A DNA stretch of 64,000 nucleotides from Undaria pinnatifida (GCA_012845835.1 JABAKD010000023.1:15124702-15188701), one strand, 5' to 3'; positions 34,100 to 46,795 are shown, counted from the first letter of the stretch. Numbers and translations are program-made. Notes: generated from the letters alone by a model not told the origin.

Positions 34100-35185
34100 A
34101 CGTAGGACAATACGATTTTGAAGATGCATGTTGACCGGTCAGTATGTGCGCTATTTTTGAATCGATTGGTATTGACAACATCAGCACTGTGCCGAACAAC
34201 ATATCGATACGAATTGGTGGACGCAATACTTTACGCCACCCAAATATCAATATGCATAGCAATTGCCAATATTCTTACCACACGGGTCTTGATATCTCTT
34301 GATGCGCGCAATGCCATGAACGACCGAATATCTATATGAATTGATCAAACCAACATTTTTGCGGTGGACCTATCGATATGATATTGGTGTTACAATACGC
34401 TTCAGGGTCAAATATCGGTATGCATTGTCATCATCAAAGTCTGCGTTTCGTGCGTATCGATACGTGTTGTTTCGCCTAGTTAGCAATGATGCATATTGGC
34501 CGTTTCAATATGTTGACAGCCCACGTTTCGATATGTATCCAATATGTGAATTTCTTTCGCCAAGTGTACCGTTGTTTTTGATGCATGTTCTCTCTTGCAG
34601 CACATATTTTTAGCGCCTCGATATGTGGTGATCTGTTCCTAAAAATCGGCAACCTGACGTCATTATGTACTTCGTTGGCACGTGAGTTTTGATGGCGTGG
34701 CACACAACAAGTGTGGACATGTTGTGAAGCCGAAGAAGTCCGACAAGCGCTTGCAAGGAGAAAGGCGAAGGGTTCAACGCTGTAGACAGCACAGCGGTAT
34801 CACGGTGCCAAAAATTTGGTGACGCACCTGAACAGCCTTCGACGACAAAAAAATTAAAACATACAACAAACGCTGGGCGGTCGGCGCCAAACCACAGCTT
34901 TCCTCGTGACGTCAATGTCGAATGCACAAGCTCAGGCCAGCCGCCCCTTTTCCTTCCCCTCCCTGCGGAACGACAAGCGCTGAGCCGTGGACCAAGAAAA
35001 ACGGATTATCAGCGGCCGCCCGCAACGAAGAGAAGCACGCTCCCCGTACTCTTGAAAGCTGACACACGATGAGCGGGGTGTGGTGCTGGGCTACCGCCCT
35101 GACGTACGCCGCTTGAAAACATAGTATTAATTCTTCGGAAAACATATCTACCTCGGCACTGAAACACCTACACCCTTAAAAAATA

Positions 35186-35447
35186 TCATGGAAAATCTCC
35201 AAGTGAATCCCCCCCCTCGTGCCCTGAACATCGGGACTGCGGGTCGGCAGCTACCCACGCAGGGTCGACCGTATCGTCGTCTCCGTCGGAGTGCTGTTCC
35301 TCCGCGTAGTCTAAAACCTGAACCTCGCGCAGCAGTGCCGGGTCCATGAACCGTTCCGGGAGGGCATTCTGCACAGCGTCATCGGCGAGTTGGGGGATGT
35401 CGGGTGGGATGCTGTCGTACTGCGCCTGCAAAAAGAGAAACATCTCC
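35186..35447 (-). CDS. hAT-like protein, C-terminal tail (beyond the Copia insertion)
   Basis: This minus-strand frame continues the hAT C-terminal region from 41860 onward once a single copy of the TCTCC target duplication is counted: the codons at the junction read PARLEM then FLFLQAQYD. The tail is acidic (EEQHSDGDDDTVDPAW) and ends in a stop at 35186. An intron acceptor (TTTCTCTTTTTGCAG) is also possible just inside it. Function beyond the hAT association is unknown. Confidence 0.5.
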
Positions 35448-35959
35448 TGTTGGTAAACTCGTGGCTTCTGGGGAAAAGATGTTGTATTTTTGAACAATTG
35501 CCCTTCTGAGACAGGTAGGCAAGGTGGAGTAAGCAGGGTGGGGGCGCTCGTGGGCGCGCACAACCTCACCCTCAGGATCACGCTATGCAACTACCCGATC
35601 ACGCATAACACAGAACACGGCCTAATGCACTTTCAGACGTGCCACAAAACCCTCGGGTTGTTGCCCGTATCACAAACAACACCCCTAACAGGACAATAAC
35701 CCGATAGTCAGACCTACAGCAACAATGCCTGAACCTTCCTACTGGATAAGTGTCCAATGTACCAGATACCAATGTACCGACACACACACCTACGGTCCAT
35801 GGTATAGCTCGTACTTGTGTACAACCTACCGAAGTACCACAAAGAGTATTCCCAGAATACCCAGCATCAACTTACTACAATTGACAAATCAATATTCAAA
35901 CTATCCGATCAGATGATCTACAGCAGCTCGGCGGATACACACTGCCTCTATCACCAACA
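35448..35959 (-). repeat. 3' LTR of the nested Copia
   Basis: 512 bp with TG...CA ends. On the minus strand it is preceded by the purine tract GGGGAGGG. Confidence 0.95.
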
Positions 35960-38900
35960 CCCTCCCCAGGGGCTGTTGTATCTACCAGACCCACAACATG
36001 CAGTATAACAGACAAAAATAAATCAAACTCCTACTTCCTAGAGCCCAATGCAAAGTCACGGTGAACTTCAAAAGTACTTCTCGGCAGAGCCTTCGTGAGG
36101 ATGTCCGCATGTTGTTTTCCGCTGGGAACATGCGTGATCTCGATCACACCCTCCTCGGTCAGATTTCTAAGAAAGTGGTGCCTCACGTCGATGTGCGTAC
36201 TCCTGCTCGAGCTAAGCGGATTCTCTGCAAGCGCAATCGCTCCCTCGCTGTCGTCAAATACGCCAATTTCACGAGGCTCTACACTAGGCCTTAAGGACTG
36301 AAGCATTCCGTTCACAAACAGAGACTTCTTCACACCGTCGCCCATCGCAAGATACTCTGCCTCAGAAGTCGACTGCGAAACGCATTTCTGCGTCCAAGAA
36401 AGCCAAGCTACAAGACATGCAGCCACAATAACTAGTGCTCCCAAAACTGATCTACGGTCAGTGGCATTGCTGGCAAAGTCTGCATCTACGTACACCAACG
36501 TGCCTACGTCATCAACCGTACTGTCTCTCTTGTACTTCAGAGTTAGATGTGCCGTTTCCAGAAGATAGTTCAGAATCTTCTGAGCTGCCTTCCAGTCTCT
36601 CTTTTTTGGCTCGTGAGAGTGCCTCGCCACCGCCCGCACAGCATTCGAGATGTCGGGCCTCGTCCCATTGGCGACCCACATCAGGCACCCCACCACCTCT
36701 CGGAACGGCACATCTCCTGCCTCCTCATCCTCCATCACGGACCTGTTATCGTTAGCAGGGGAAGCAGGGATCGAGCTGGTGCGACAATTCTTGAATCTCA
36801 AGCACACTCCTGATGTAACTCTCCTGAGAAATCTCAATCATGCCAGCCTCGCGGTCGCGAATAAATGCGCAACCAAGAAATAACTTGACCTCACCCAAAT
36901 TCTTCGTAGGAAGAGAATCGCCTAGAGCTGCTACAACCACCTTGGCAAGACTCTTAGTTCCTGCATACAGAATGTCATCCACGTGAATCGCGACCATCCC
37001 TATCACCTCGTCTCCCATCATGAAACGCAGCACACAGGGGTCACACAGAGACTGTCCGAAACCAATCCCCTTTAGATCCGATACTAGCCTCTTGTGAAAT
37101 GTTCTAGATGCCTGCTTCAATCCGTACAAACTCTTGTTCAGACGGACAACCTTTCCTGACATAGAACCACATCCAGGAGGCAACTTCATGAACACCTCGT
37201 GATCCAACTTCGACTGAACAAACGCCTGCTCAATGTCGCAGTGGAGTAATTCCAAATCATAGTTGCACGCCAATGCTACCAACAATCGAATTGATGCAGG
37301 ATTTGCAGTAGGCGAGAAAGTGTCAAGATAGTCTACACCATACTTCTGCCTGAAGTCCTTCGCGACAAGCCTAGCCTTGGCCTTCACTAGCTTTCCTGTT
37401 TCGTCTGCTTTCCATTTGAAAACCCATCTAGCATCTATCACGTCACAGCCTATTGGGATTTTTACCGCTAACGTGAACGTTCCTGCCCTGATCAAGCCTT
37501 CAACTTCTGCAGACAGAGTTCCATCCCAAATCGTGGCGTACTTCGATTGCCGGGCTTCTTGATAGCTATCAGGCTCAGACTCTACGTCCTGCATTAGTTC
37601 TTTCGGCAATTCCACTGCGTCACCTTCTGCTCCGCCAGCAGCGCATATATTATCTCTGTTGCGCAGACGGGCCCTAGAGTGGCCACAAGGCCAGATACAT
37701 TCTGCTGGTTAACTGCACGGGTTTGCGCGCGATTTCTACCTTCTCTTACTTCATCATTCTCACGCGCAGAGTTGTTGAAATCAGCTAGCTCAGCTACATG
37801 CCGCGGACGACGAGCAACTGGAGGAGATGCCTCTGCCTCTGCCTCCTGCCCTCCCGGCCCTACAGACTCTGTATCCTGCTCTTCAGGACCCACCGACTCT
37901 AGTTCCCCCACATCTTGCCCTCCCTGCCCCTCACCATCGGTGAACTCAGGTGCTGGAGACGACACAGAGGGATGGGGCGAAGATGGCACAGAGGGGGCAA
38001 ACGGCGATCGACCTACACTCTCTGCGTCAACACTTTCAACCACATCGACTGCTTCACCAGGGGGGATCACTACCTCGTTCCTTGCTGCACCAGAGGGGAC
38101 CACTGCCGCGTTATTTCGCAACAGTGTGTGGGCAACTCCCCTCCCTACAAGCGGCCATACCTCGGCTTCTACATCGTTGTCACTTTCCTCCCCCCCCTCC
38201 TCCGCGATCTCTATCGGCAACGGAGGTTGCGGTGGAGGGAGTTGTGACGGCAACGCCTCCCACGTTACATCCCTCGTTTCTTGAATAGTCCCAGCCCTCG
38301 TAAGTACTCTATGACAATCACGCGGGTGGTCTCTCGAAGGACCGACATAAAAGCAACTCTCACCCTTCGGAAACAGCTTCGACGGTCGCTGCCACTTACA
38401 GTACGCCGGTTTCAAAAATTGATAAGGTTTAGCAGGACGAGCTTCCCCATACCACATTTCATACGGCGACTTGGAATCGGGGTTAGCAGAACAAGCCGTG
38501 TGATTAAGTGCCTCGCAAGCCCAGTGCATTGCCTCAGCCCAGAGTCTGTCAGTTTTACGTAACTGTACATGCTCAAAAAGAACTTTCGCCTGAACACGAG
38601 CCGCCATTGCGGCCTCCTCGATCGATCCCAAGCCACGCTCTGCAACACCGTTGTATTGAGGACTGTAAGCTGGGGTGAACTCTTGCTTAATCAAGAGCTC
38701 ATTGCACACAGACGCAAATTCTCCACCGAAAAACTCACCTCCATTGTCAGATCTAACAATCTCAACCAATGATGGGATTCCATCAGCACGCAAACTATCA
38801 AGAAAACTCCGGAAAGCACTCGCAGCGTCTGATTTACTTCTCAGGAAATAGATCCATGCACGCCTTGTGAAATCATCCTTCACAATCATGAGGTAATACC

Positions 38901-41347
38901 TTCCCCCTATGGACACAACGGCCTTCTTCCCTCCCAGGTCAACATAAACTCTCCCTAACTTTTTATCTGATTTACATTTAGTTTCACGAGCAATTCCTTT
39001 TCTAATTGCCTTCGACATCGAACATCCCGTACAAGCATCTAGGCTACCAGTCAACTTGATACCCAGTCGCTTTGCAGTAGTACAAAGCAATCCTTCATGT
39101 GAGTGAGCATAAATGTTATGAAAGTCATTCACACCCATACTCGTTTCGTGCTTGGGGTCTGAAGGAGTGAGGGCAGCCAACACGGATCCAATAGAGTCAT
39201 CACCCACACGATACGCAGTCGCAACAAGCATGCCATCGAAATTCTCAAAAGTCGCATGTCCGTGGAAAGCAGTCATCACACCACGAGGACCACCAAGACC
39301 ATTCCATGACTCGCCATCAAATTCTGCGCTGGGGGAAAAAGGTTGTACCCCAATTTAGGACAGTACAGCACATTCTTCAACTCTACCAAAAACTCGTTGT
39401 CAGCAGACACGAACACCAATTCCAGAGTTCCTGAAAGAGCTACCTCACAAGTCACGCCACCAATTCCCTTTACATTCTTGTGGCAAGGCTTCACATCCTT
39501 CATACACGAGAGAGAATCTGTCATGTGGAAAGCGGTACCTGTGTCTGCATACCAATCTTCGAAACGCCTCTTCTTGGTGAGAGTGGCATATTCACGAATA
39601 GAATCACGAATAACACGATCACTACCGACATAGTTCCTTATCCTGTCCGCCACTTCACTATACAACGTTGGAATATCAGCACCATAAGAATTTACCCAAT
39701 TCACCAGTACAGAGTCATACCACGATGCAAGATACGTGTCATCACTCCAATCGTTTGAGAGATTTTGGGACAAAACACCATGGTATCATTCCAGGTATCC
39801 CTCAGGTCCGAGTCAGTTTGGGACAGAAGCACTAACAACTCAGATATCTCACCGTTTTCATCCTTGGCGTCCTTGGATGATCCGGTCTGGGAGGGATGAG
39901 CGATCACACGAGCCAGGCAATCCTTCTTCACGTGACCGACCTCCCCACACTTGAAACACTTCCCTTGAAACGCCGTTTTCTTAGATGAATCAGACTCGGA
40001 GTTAGACCTTGACTTGTAGTTCTGCTTCTTCGCATTCTTGTTCTCTGGCCTAGACATCAGAGCAACACTGTGTTTCTTCGGACCACCTTGAGTCTGCAAG
40101 TCGAGGTACCGTTCACGCACTTTAGTCTCTATGAACGACGGGTCATTTGGGCAGAACACCACCAGAGTTTCACGCAGAGTCTTATATTCATGCGACAGCC
40201 CCTCGAGCATCAGGTTGCACACCTCTCTGTCATCTTTCTTGACTTCCAGCATTTGAAGCACACCAAGCGTCTCTCTCACAGATGCAAAGAAGATCGAGGG
40301 ATTCTCATTCGAACGCATGCGCAGTGATTTGAGTTTCTCCTCCTGCACACGAATCTGACTCTGGCTCAACGGCAGAAAATGATCTTTCAGCACTCGAAAA
40401 CCCTTGCTGGAAGAACCAGCGTGGCGAACCATAGTTTTCAGACTATCCTTCTTCAAGCAGTCGAACAGAAACCACCATGCCATCTCAGCCTGACGCAGCA
40501 CACCCACACTGAATCCTTTCTCTACCCAGGGGGTCGAGTCGAAACCACTGTCAGCAATCGGAATCTCAGTCTCGGAAACAAACGCCTCATACAGATTGTT
40601 GTGCCGGGCACTTAGCACAAATTCTGCGACCATGAGGGGTAAGACACGTCTGTCCCATCGAAAACAGGAGCCTTGGGAACTTTGAAAGGACCCCCACCCA
40701 ACTTCTCTCCTGTATCAGTAATGCCAGCCCCACGAATCAGATTGTTTCTACTGGCGACAATTTCCCACCACCTGCTCGACGGAGTAGGTTCGCGAGGAAC
40801 AGAGGACTGGCTTCCGAGAGCCCTACCTAGAGTCCTGGGAACGAAAGACTGGCTACCTACAGCCCCATTTCCAATCCCAATCGAACCAAAGCTTGCAGCA
40901 CCAGCAGAGGAACGACTAACAGCGAATACATTAGGGTTCAAGCCTGAGCCAGCAAGGCTACTACTCCCAACCCCCATGCTGGACACGTCAAGGCCTTGGG
41001 CATCGCCGCCCGTACCTCCCGCGGTCCTGCCAGTATCATCATCGGTAGAATGCGTACCACCCGCATACTCTGTTCCGCCGCCTCCCGGTGCGACAGCAGA
41101 CACAGAGGACTCCACTTGCTCCTTCTGTTGATCAACAAGCGACGTGACTAGAGTCGTAAGTTGGGACCACTGCGTCTCTAGGGAAACCATCATCTCACCA
41201 ACTTCCTGCGGATTACTCTGAATTCGGCCACCCGCAGGTGTCCCCGGTTCAGCCATGATGAGACAGGTTGATCAGGCCTCTCTCGTACAGCAGTCTAGTG
41301 TAGTCCAAGGGGACGACGAAGCAGTAGACACCTTTGACGCTATAGCG

Positions 41348-41859
41348 TGTTGGTAAACTCGTGGCTTCTGGGGAAAATATGTTGTATCATTGAACAATTG
41401 CCCTTCTGAGACAGGTAGGCAAGGTGGAGTAAGCAGGGTGGGGGCGCTCGTGGGCGCGCACAACCTCACCCTCAGGATCACGCTATGCAACTACCCGATC
41501 ACGCATAACACAGAACACGGCCTAATGTACTTTCAGACGTGCCACAAAACCCTCGGGTTGTTGCCCGTACCACAAAAAATACCCCTAACATGACAATAAC
41601 CCGATAGTCAGACCTACAGCAACAATGCCTGAACCTTCCTACTGGATAAGAGTCCAATGTACCAGATACCAATGTACCGACACACACACCTACGGTCCAT
41701 GGTATAGCTCGTACTTGTGTACAACCTACCGAAGTACCACAAAGAGTATTCCCAGAATATCCAGCATAAACTTACTACAATTGACAATTCAATATTCAAA
41801 CTATCCGATCAGATGATCTACAGCAGCTCGGCGGATACACACTGCCTCTATCACCAACA
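41348..41859 (-). repeat. 5' LTR of the nested Copia
   Basis: 512 bp. Inside it on the minus strand is CGCTATAGCG, as in the younger Copia. Outside it is the TCTCC target duplication. Confidence 0.95.
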
Positions 41860-42110
41860 TCTCCAACCGAGCGGGGTCGAGGGAGCCGCGTTTGTGGGGC
41901 ATGAAAAAGTCCGCGATGCAGAAGTTTCGCTCCATGACACCCGTGGAGGCCGGCACACCGTAGATGGCCTGCGCGACGGCTCGAAGGGCAACAGGGCGTC
42001 GTTTGCCGTGAAACCGCCAGTACTCAGCGCCGTCCATCTCCCTTTGCTCCTTAGTGAACTGCACGCCCCAGCGGACACGGAGGACAAGGGATGACGCAAC
42101 AAGGAAGAAT
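41860..42110 (-). CDS. hAT transposase dimerisation domain (hATC)
   Basis: The minus-strand frame reads YWRFHGKRRPVALRAVAQAIYG, then VPASTGVMERNFCIADFF and KRGSLDPARLE. This matches the hAT C-terminal dimerisation signature (W, then the VPAS...ER.F block, then KR..L.P...E). In active hAT transposases this region mediates dimerisation and contributes the catalytic Glu. It runs straight into the Copia insertion. An exon boundary probably lies upstream near 42110, because the piece at 42118-42903 is in another frame. Confidence 0.75.
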
Positions 42111-42117
42111 GCCAGCG

Positions 42118-42903
42118 CTATACATGGATCAGAAAGAAGAGCAGGCCAACCGAATCCAACGTGGAGGGTTCAGTGTACATGATCACAACGCACCGATCGC
42201 TCTTGCAAATCCCACTGATCAAGTCGGCAACGGCTGACCTCCGCGCAGCAAGAAGACACGAGTTCGGCCTTCGACAAGACCGGAAACGGACCAAACTGCC
42301 TTGTTCATTCACCTTCATTTCCATCCAGTCATTGAGAAGGAAGTTCGCTTCCTCCTTGGCGTCGCGGTCGACGGTGGGGAAAGGCTCCTGGTCGTCGCCG
42401 CTGTCGTCCCAGAAACCAGCACCATGCAGCGTTTTAGTGGTGCGGTGGCTTGAGACGGAGCCACCCCCCCCCGTAGCAGAGCCACCCCCGTTCGTAGCAG
42501 AGCCACCCCCTTCCGTGGCAGAGCCACCCCCGTCCGTGGCAGAGCCACCCCCCTCCGTAGCAGAGCCACTCCCCGCAATAGTTCTTGCCCGCTTCGCCGC
42601 CGGTGTGTCGACGATGGCAGTGGCAGCCTCTGCCGCCTTCTTGTCCCGGACTCTCTTCTCCTTCACAGCGTCAGTCAGGAGGCTGTAAACTTCGGCTCTT
42701 ATCTTCGTCTTGATTTCGGAAGCGTAAGCCAGGGAAACGCCAACAGCGGCGGTAGAGGCAAGCAGCGAATCGACGTACTTCAACCTTCGCGAGCCCGGAC
42801 ACAGAAACATCGTTCGATCGACATGGGAGCGGTTCACCAGGTTCTTCCCGTAGCGCGGCAGGAATCGCGTCGCGAATGCGACTCCGAACGCATCGCCCCA
42901 CAA
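42118..42903 (-). CDS. hAT transposase, middle region with 7-residue repeats
   Basis: The frame contains MFLCPGSRRLKYVDSLL, comparable with the hAT block usually reading fLDPRfK.l.fl, followed by a helical KIRAEVYSLLTDAVKEKRV segment. A Ser/Gly-rich stretch is made of 7-residue repeats (GSATEGG, GSATDGG, GSATNGG), and an acidic EPFPTVDRDAKEEANFLLND piece lies just before the dimerisation domain. The repeats come from 21-bp DNA units at 42467-42570. The start Met is arbitrary, because a splice acceptor may be upstream. Confidence 0.55.
   Translation of the reverse strand: MWGDAFGVAFATRFLPRYGKNLVNRSHVDRTMFLCPGSRRLKYVDSLLASTAAVGVSLAYASEIKTKIRAEVYSLLTDAVKEKRVRDKKAAEAATAIVDTPAAKRARTIAGSGSATEGGGSATDGGGSATEGGGSATNGGGSATGGGGSVSSHRTTKTLHGAGFWDDSGDDQEPFPTVDRDAKEEANFLLNDWMEMKVNEQGSLVRFRSCRRPNSCLLAARRSAVADLISGICKSDRCVVIMYTEPSTLDSVGLLFFLIHV
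42467..42570. repeat. 21-bp coding tandem repeat in the hAT gene
   Basis: Five units of AGAGCCACCCCCNTCCGTNGC, each in frame (7 codons). The third-base differences are mostly silent or change Glu, Asp or Asn. Confidence 0.85.
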
Positions 42904-43505
42904 AAAACATCACGAAACACATCCCGAATCAAATGCAGAATCAAAAACAAACAAAAACAATCAAGACCAGAAACAAAAAGAAAAAGAGAAAAACGCACAT
43001 CTCGCTCTCTCACCTTGTAAATCCTCCCTTCACAAAACAACACTACGGCACACTGCAAGCCATTTGTGTACTCCAGTGAGTGTTGCCGTGTTTTTTTTTT
43101 CGGATTTCATAATGAAAAACACACACGCACAAGGAAGCTAGAGCGACAAGTCTCGACGTGCCACCTCAACATATCGGCGACACCCAATGTGTACTGATAG
43201 TTGCAAGCATTACCGTGTTGGCAATCGCAATACGTATGGATGACTCAGTTGACGTTGTATTGTGGCCAGTAAAATATTTCGAATGCCGCAATACTGTACA
43301 TATTATTCCAACAATATGAATTGGCATCTGATTCCTTTCACATATTGAGAAACCAGTATCGTATTGGAATATTGATTGAAACATACTGACACGAACGATG
43401 CATGCACAATGCATACCAAGCAGAAAATATTCATAAACCAATACACACCGGCGATATTGGTCATACTGTTGGCGTTACCACAATTCATATTGATACTCCT
43501 CGGAC

Positions 43506-43856
43506 TCAGCGGCTGTTGGTGGCAATACGTATCGAACCATTCATTTTACACATATTGACGTGTCCAATATCATATTGGTGTAGATATTGTCCAGGGTTTA
43601 AGGAGGTGAGAAAGGAAAGGGTGTATGCCAGCCGACTCTCAGCCACCCAACTTATGGCTTTATTGTTGAGCTTCTGCACTTGGAGTTTGTCGGCAGGCGC
43701 GACGACACCGAGGGTGTGGCCCGTGTACTTGTCGTCGAAGAGGCTGAACGTAAGAGCGTGGCGAATGATGGAGCTCTTCACAAAGCTGAGCGCGTTCCAA
43801 CGCGTCGGATCCGACTGGTAAAGCTGGCTCTGCTTCACCTGCTGCACACTTTCCAC
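43506..43856 (-). CDS. hAT transposase, central piece
   Basis: The frame reads YQSDPTRWNALSFVKSSIIRHA, resembling the hAT motif D.pTRWNs....l.R. This supports one more exon of the same minus-strand gene. Its N- and C-terminal limits are uncertain. The last part (after about residue 95) runs into the CAATA-rich sequence and is probably intron. Confidence 0.5.
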   Translation of the reverse strand: MESVQQVKQSQLYQSDPTRWNALSFVKSSIIRHALTFSLFDDKYTGHTLGVVAPADKLQVQKLNNKAISWVAESRLAYTLSFLTSLNPGQYLHQYDIGHVNMCKMNGSIRIATNSR

Positions 43857-44184
43857 CGCCGCTTGCTTCCTGTTATTTCAATCAAATACACCGACAGGGA
43901 CAGCAGTGCGGCACAAACTAACCTCAGTACAGCAGTTGGAACCACATGCATGCATGAACATGTGTGACATGCATGATGAACGGCACAATTTCTAACAAAG
44001 TACGGAGTACGTTGCAAGCACAAAAAACATCATACTACCGATGTGCTTTTGGGCGTCCAGGACGACACAGGAAGAGGAGGAACACACACTCTAACCCCAA
44101 ACAAAAAAAGACCACGCACAGGTATGTGCTGCACTCACTTCCGCTGCTGCGCGCCGCTGATCTCAGACGTGATGGAGTGCTCTT

Positions 44185-44649
44185 ACTTGAGGTGGTTCGT
44201 CGCACCCGTTGTAGAATTCGAGGAAATTTTCAAGGTTTTCGCCGTGGTGCGGCATCCCTGGCTTGCGAGGCAGGCGTACACCTGCTCCGTAACTGGTTCC
44301 AACTCTTTCCGTCCTCGGGCTTGTACTCCAGCCTCACTTCGTAGAAAGCTGTGAAGCTAGGCTTTCCTTTCACGTTGGGTATTTCCGCGATCATTAAACC
44401 TTGTGGAGGAGCGTAGCGGAGAACGGCGTCCTTCACGTCCGCCGGAACGCTGGTCGGGAAGTTCAGCTTTGCTGCAATCCGATTTCTTGGCCCCTCAGAA
44501 ACCTCACCATCACCCTGGCTAACAAAGCCGGACTGCGTTGTCTGCTGGGTGGATGCCGGCGCGCTGCCACCGCTGCTGCTGCCACCTCCCGCCGATTGTC
44601 CGTCGTTGGCGCAGTTGCTCATGATCGCCTTGTGGTGGTTTGTTGGCAC
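44185..44649 (-). CDS. hAT-like protein, N-terminal region with possible BED-type finger
   Basis: The first part (Met at 44649) is Ser/Gly/Gln-rich and then reads ADVKDAVLRYAPPQG. In a second minus-strand frame, 44340-44185 reads ELEPVTEQVYACLASQGC, ending in NSTTGATNHL, and meets a GTAAGA donor. The C..C...ST...HL spacing recalls a BED finger, which hAT transposases carry N-terminally, though the cysteine spacing is unusual. An intron ending TTCACAG near 44346 could link the two frames. This assignment is tentative. Confidence 0.4.
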
Positions 44650-45789
44650 CAGGATCTTGTGCGGGGGAAAGATCTACAAGCAAAACGCTGCTGCATCCCA
44701 AGGTGGGGTGCCTTTTCGACCTTGTGTATTTGCGCGAGTTCCTTTCAACATGCAAACGTGTTCCGACTATTGGCTGATTGTGGTGGAATGCAAAGTGCAT
44801 TATGAGATATAACACGTGATATCCAATATCCAATGACACCAAAATTATTCCACATGTGTGGTGGCATCATACTGAATCTCACGAAAGACATGCAGCAGCA
44901 GTATTGCTTCGTGCAATATGCGTTGAAGTGACAACATATTTTCCAAATCTCATATCGATTGGTACAGGGGTGGTCAATACTGTTCAACCATTCAATATCG
45001 ATTACTATTACTCAGACAATATTAGAGATTTTGCATCTATCAATACGTATTGCCGTTATCAATATGGATACAACAAAATATGCAATACTGGTTGATATTC
45101 CAATATGCTATCGAACGAACTTATTGGTATGACTTGCGACGTCAATGCCAATTGAGGTACTCATTCTGATAAGTGTTGTTTCCGCCGATATGTCAGCAAC
45201 TGTTGACTTGAGATGTATTGCTCCGCACAGTATGTCTGCAGAAGCGCTATCAATACCTATTGGGGCGGCCAATACGGCGGACACGGCAATAGGTTCGTAT
45301 GCGTATTGCAATATGATATTGCATATCATCCAGGGTGTGGCCATTTGTTATGGAGTTTACCTGATACCGTATCCTATATACGCGTTTTTAATCAAGGTTG
45401 CGAAACAGTTTAAAGGGTCGTTATTTTTTTTTTGTGGTATCTTATCATATAGCAGCATGGACTAACGCTCTTGCAGCACTATGATACTACCGGTCGCTAT
45501 TCCGGGAAGGAACATGCGGAATATCTTGACCCTCGGTATAACAAGCTCGTCACGTGTAGCGAGGCGTTTGCGCTCTGATCTGTCGGTACTCTGAAACAGA
45601 AAGGAACACGCGGTTGAATTCGTGCTATACCGGCATCAAACAGTTGTCGAGTCAACTCTGAAATATAGTGACATATGGCGGGATGTTGATATGTTTTCGC
45701 GGGGCTTGCGGTTAGTGGTGATATATGCGTTAGTTCGGGTAAGACAAACCCGCTCGAGGAAGGTCTCAAACAGACTGACCTTTCCGTAA

Positions 45790-46442
45790 ACTGGTAGGGT
45801 GCTTTACGTGGCTTGCCAATCAGACACGTCCGGATATTGCGAACACAGTGAGAGAGGTAGCCAGGTACACCAACTCGCCCACGGCGATACACTGGAAGAC
45901 GGCGGTTGGAATTTTAGAGTATGTTTTTTTCACGAGTGATTTTGGCATTACTTTTCAGAGAGGCAGTGGACTGGAGCTGGTTGCGTATGCGGATGCAGAC
46001 TACGCTAGCAATGCCACTGATAGGAGGTCGGTTTCCGGTGGGGCTGTCATGTGCGCAGGAGCATGCGTGTGCTGGTTTTCGAGAACTCTAAAGTGCGTTA
46101 CGCTTTCGACCACAGAAGCCGAGTACGTAGCACCGGCAGACACCATCAAGCAGGTTATTTTCTTGCGGTACGTGTGGAGGTTTATTTCGCCTGGCCTTGG
46201 TTCTGCATGCATAACGGTTTTTGAGGACAACAAGGCGGCAAGGCACCTGGCTCATGACCCGTTGTGCGCGTCGAATTCGAAAAACATCGACATTGGGCAC
46301 CACTTCTTCCGAGAGCTTGTATTCAGGGGAAAGTTTGACATTCACGCCGTATAGTCTGAGCAGCAACACGCAGACTTCCTGACGAAGGGACTTGCCGATC
46401 CAGTTTTTCGTTTTCACTGGGATTTTGTGTTGAATATTTGAT
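45790..46442 (+). mobile_element. Copia RNase H fragment, fossil
   Basis: The + strand carries the end of a Copia pol: NQTRPDIANTVREVARYTNS, YADADYASNATDRRSVSGG, LSTTEAEYVA, FEDNKAARHLA and NIDIGHHFFRE. Only the last part of RT and the RNase H domain are present, without LTRs. It is from a different Copia lineage than the two full elements (different spacing and codons) and is broken at least once. Confidence 0.85.
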
Positions 46443-46540
46443 TTTGGGAGAACGGTAGAATATGTCATGATTTAGTACGCTAGGTTCGCTGTTTCTACTG
46501 TTTAACAATGATATTTGAGCAGGGAATTTGGGATTTTTGG

Positions 46541-46795
46541 GACTTGGGGACGGCAACAATTTTTGGTAAACTCCCCGGGGTCATCCCTGCGTAATCAGTG
46601 TACGGTTTTCTCAACTAGCCCCGTAATGAGACCCAGCTAAGCCAAACCGTTTAGTTTACATATTTTGGGACTTAAGGACGGCAACGTTTTTTTGGTAAAC
46701 TACCCGGGGTCATCCCTGCGTAATTAGTCCATGGTTTTTTCAACTAGCCTTGTAAGGAGACTCAGCTGAGCCAAACCGCTTGGTTTTCATCCTGC
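46541..46795 (+). repeat. 128-bp tandem pair
   Basis: GACTTGGGGACGGCAAC at 46541 and GACTTAAGGACGGCAAC at 46669 begin two copies sharing GGGGTCATCCCTGCGTAAT and GAGCCAAACCG / AAGCCAAACCG. No coding sense. Confidence 0.85.

Larger units (their letters stand above)
35448..41859 (-). mobile_element. Ty1/Copia LTR retrotransposon, broken, nested in the hAT gene
   Basis: Two 512-bp LTRs (TGTTGG...CAACA) lie at 35448-35959 and 41348-41859, flanked by a perfect 5-bp target duplication TCTCC (35443-35447 and 41860-41864). Minus-strand gag (about 39800-41256, with knuckle CFKCGEVGHVKKDC), protease, integrase, RT and RNase H (about 36060-36600) are all recognisable and closely related to the Copia at 5267-11678. 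The frame is broken in about five places. The LTRs differ at about a dozen positions (~2.4%), so this copy is older than the first. Confidence 0.95.
34100..45340 (-). mobile_element. hAT-like DNA transposon (or hAT-derived gene) with a Copia inserted
   Basis: Minus-strand transposase pieces extend from about 44650 to 35186 with a Copia element in between. Both flanks (34100-34620 and 44810-45340) and an internal stretch (43170-43570) are unusually dense in CAATA/TATTG and ATATCGATA motifs, like the subterminal repeats of hAT elements. I could not define the terminal inverted repeats or an 8-bp target duplication, so the limits are approximate. A domesticated host gene is the main alternative. 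Confidence 0.5.
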
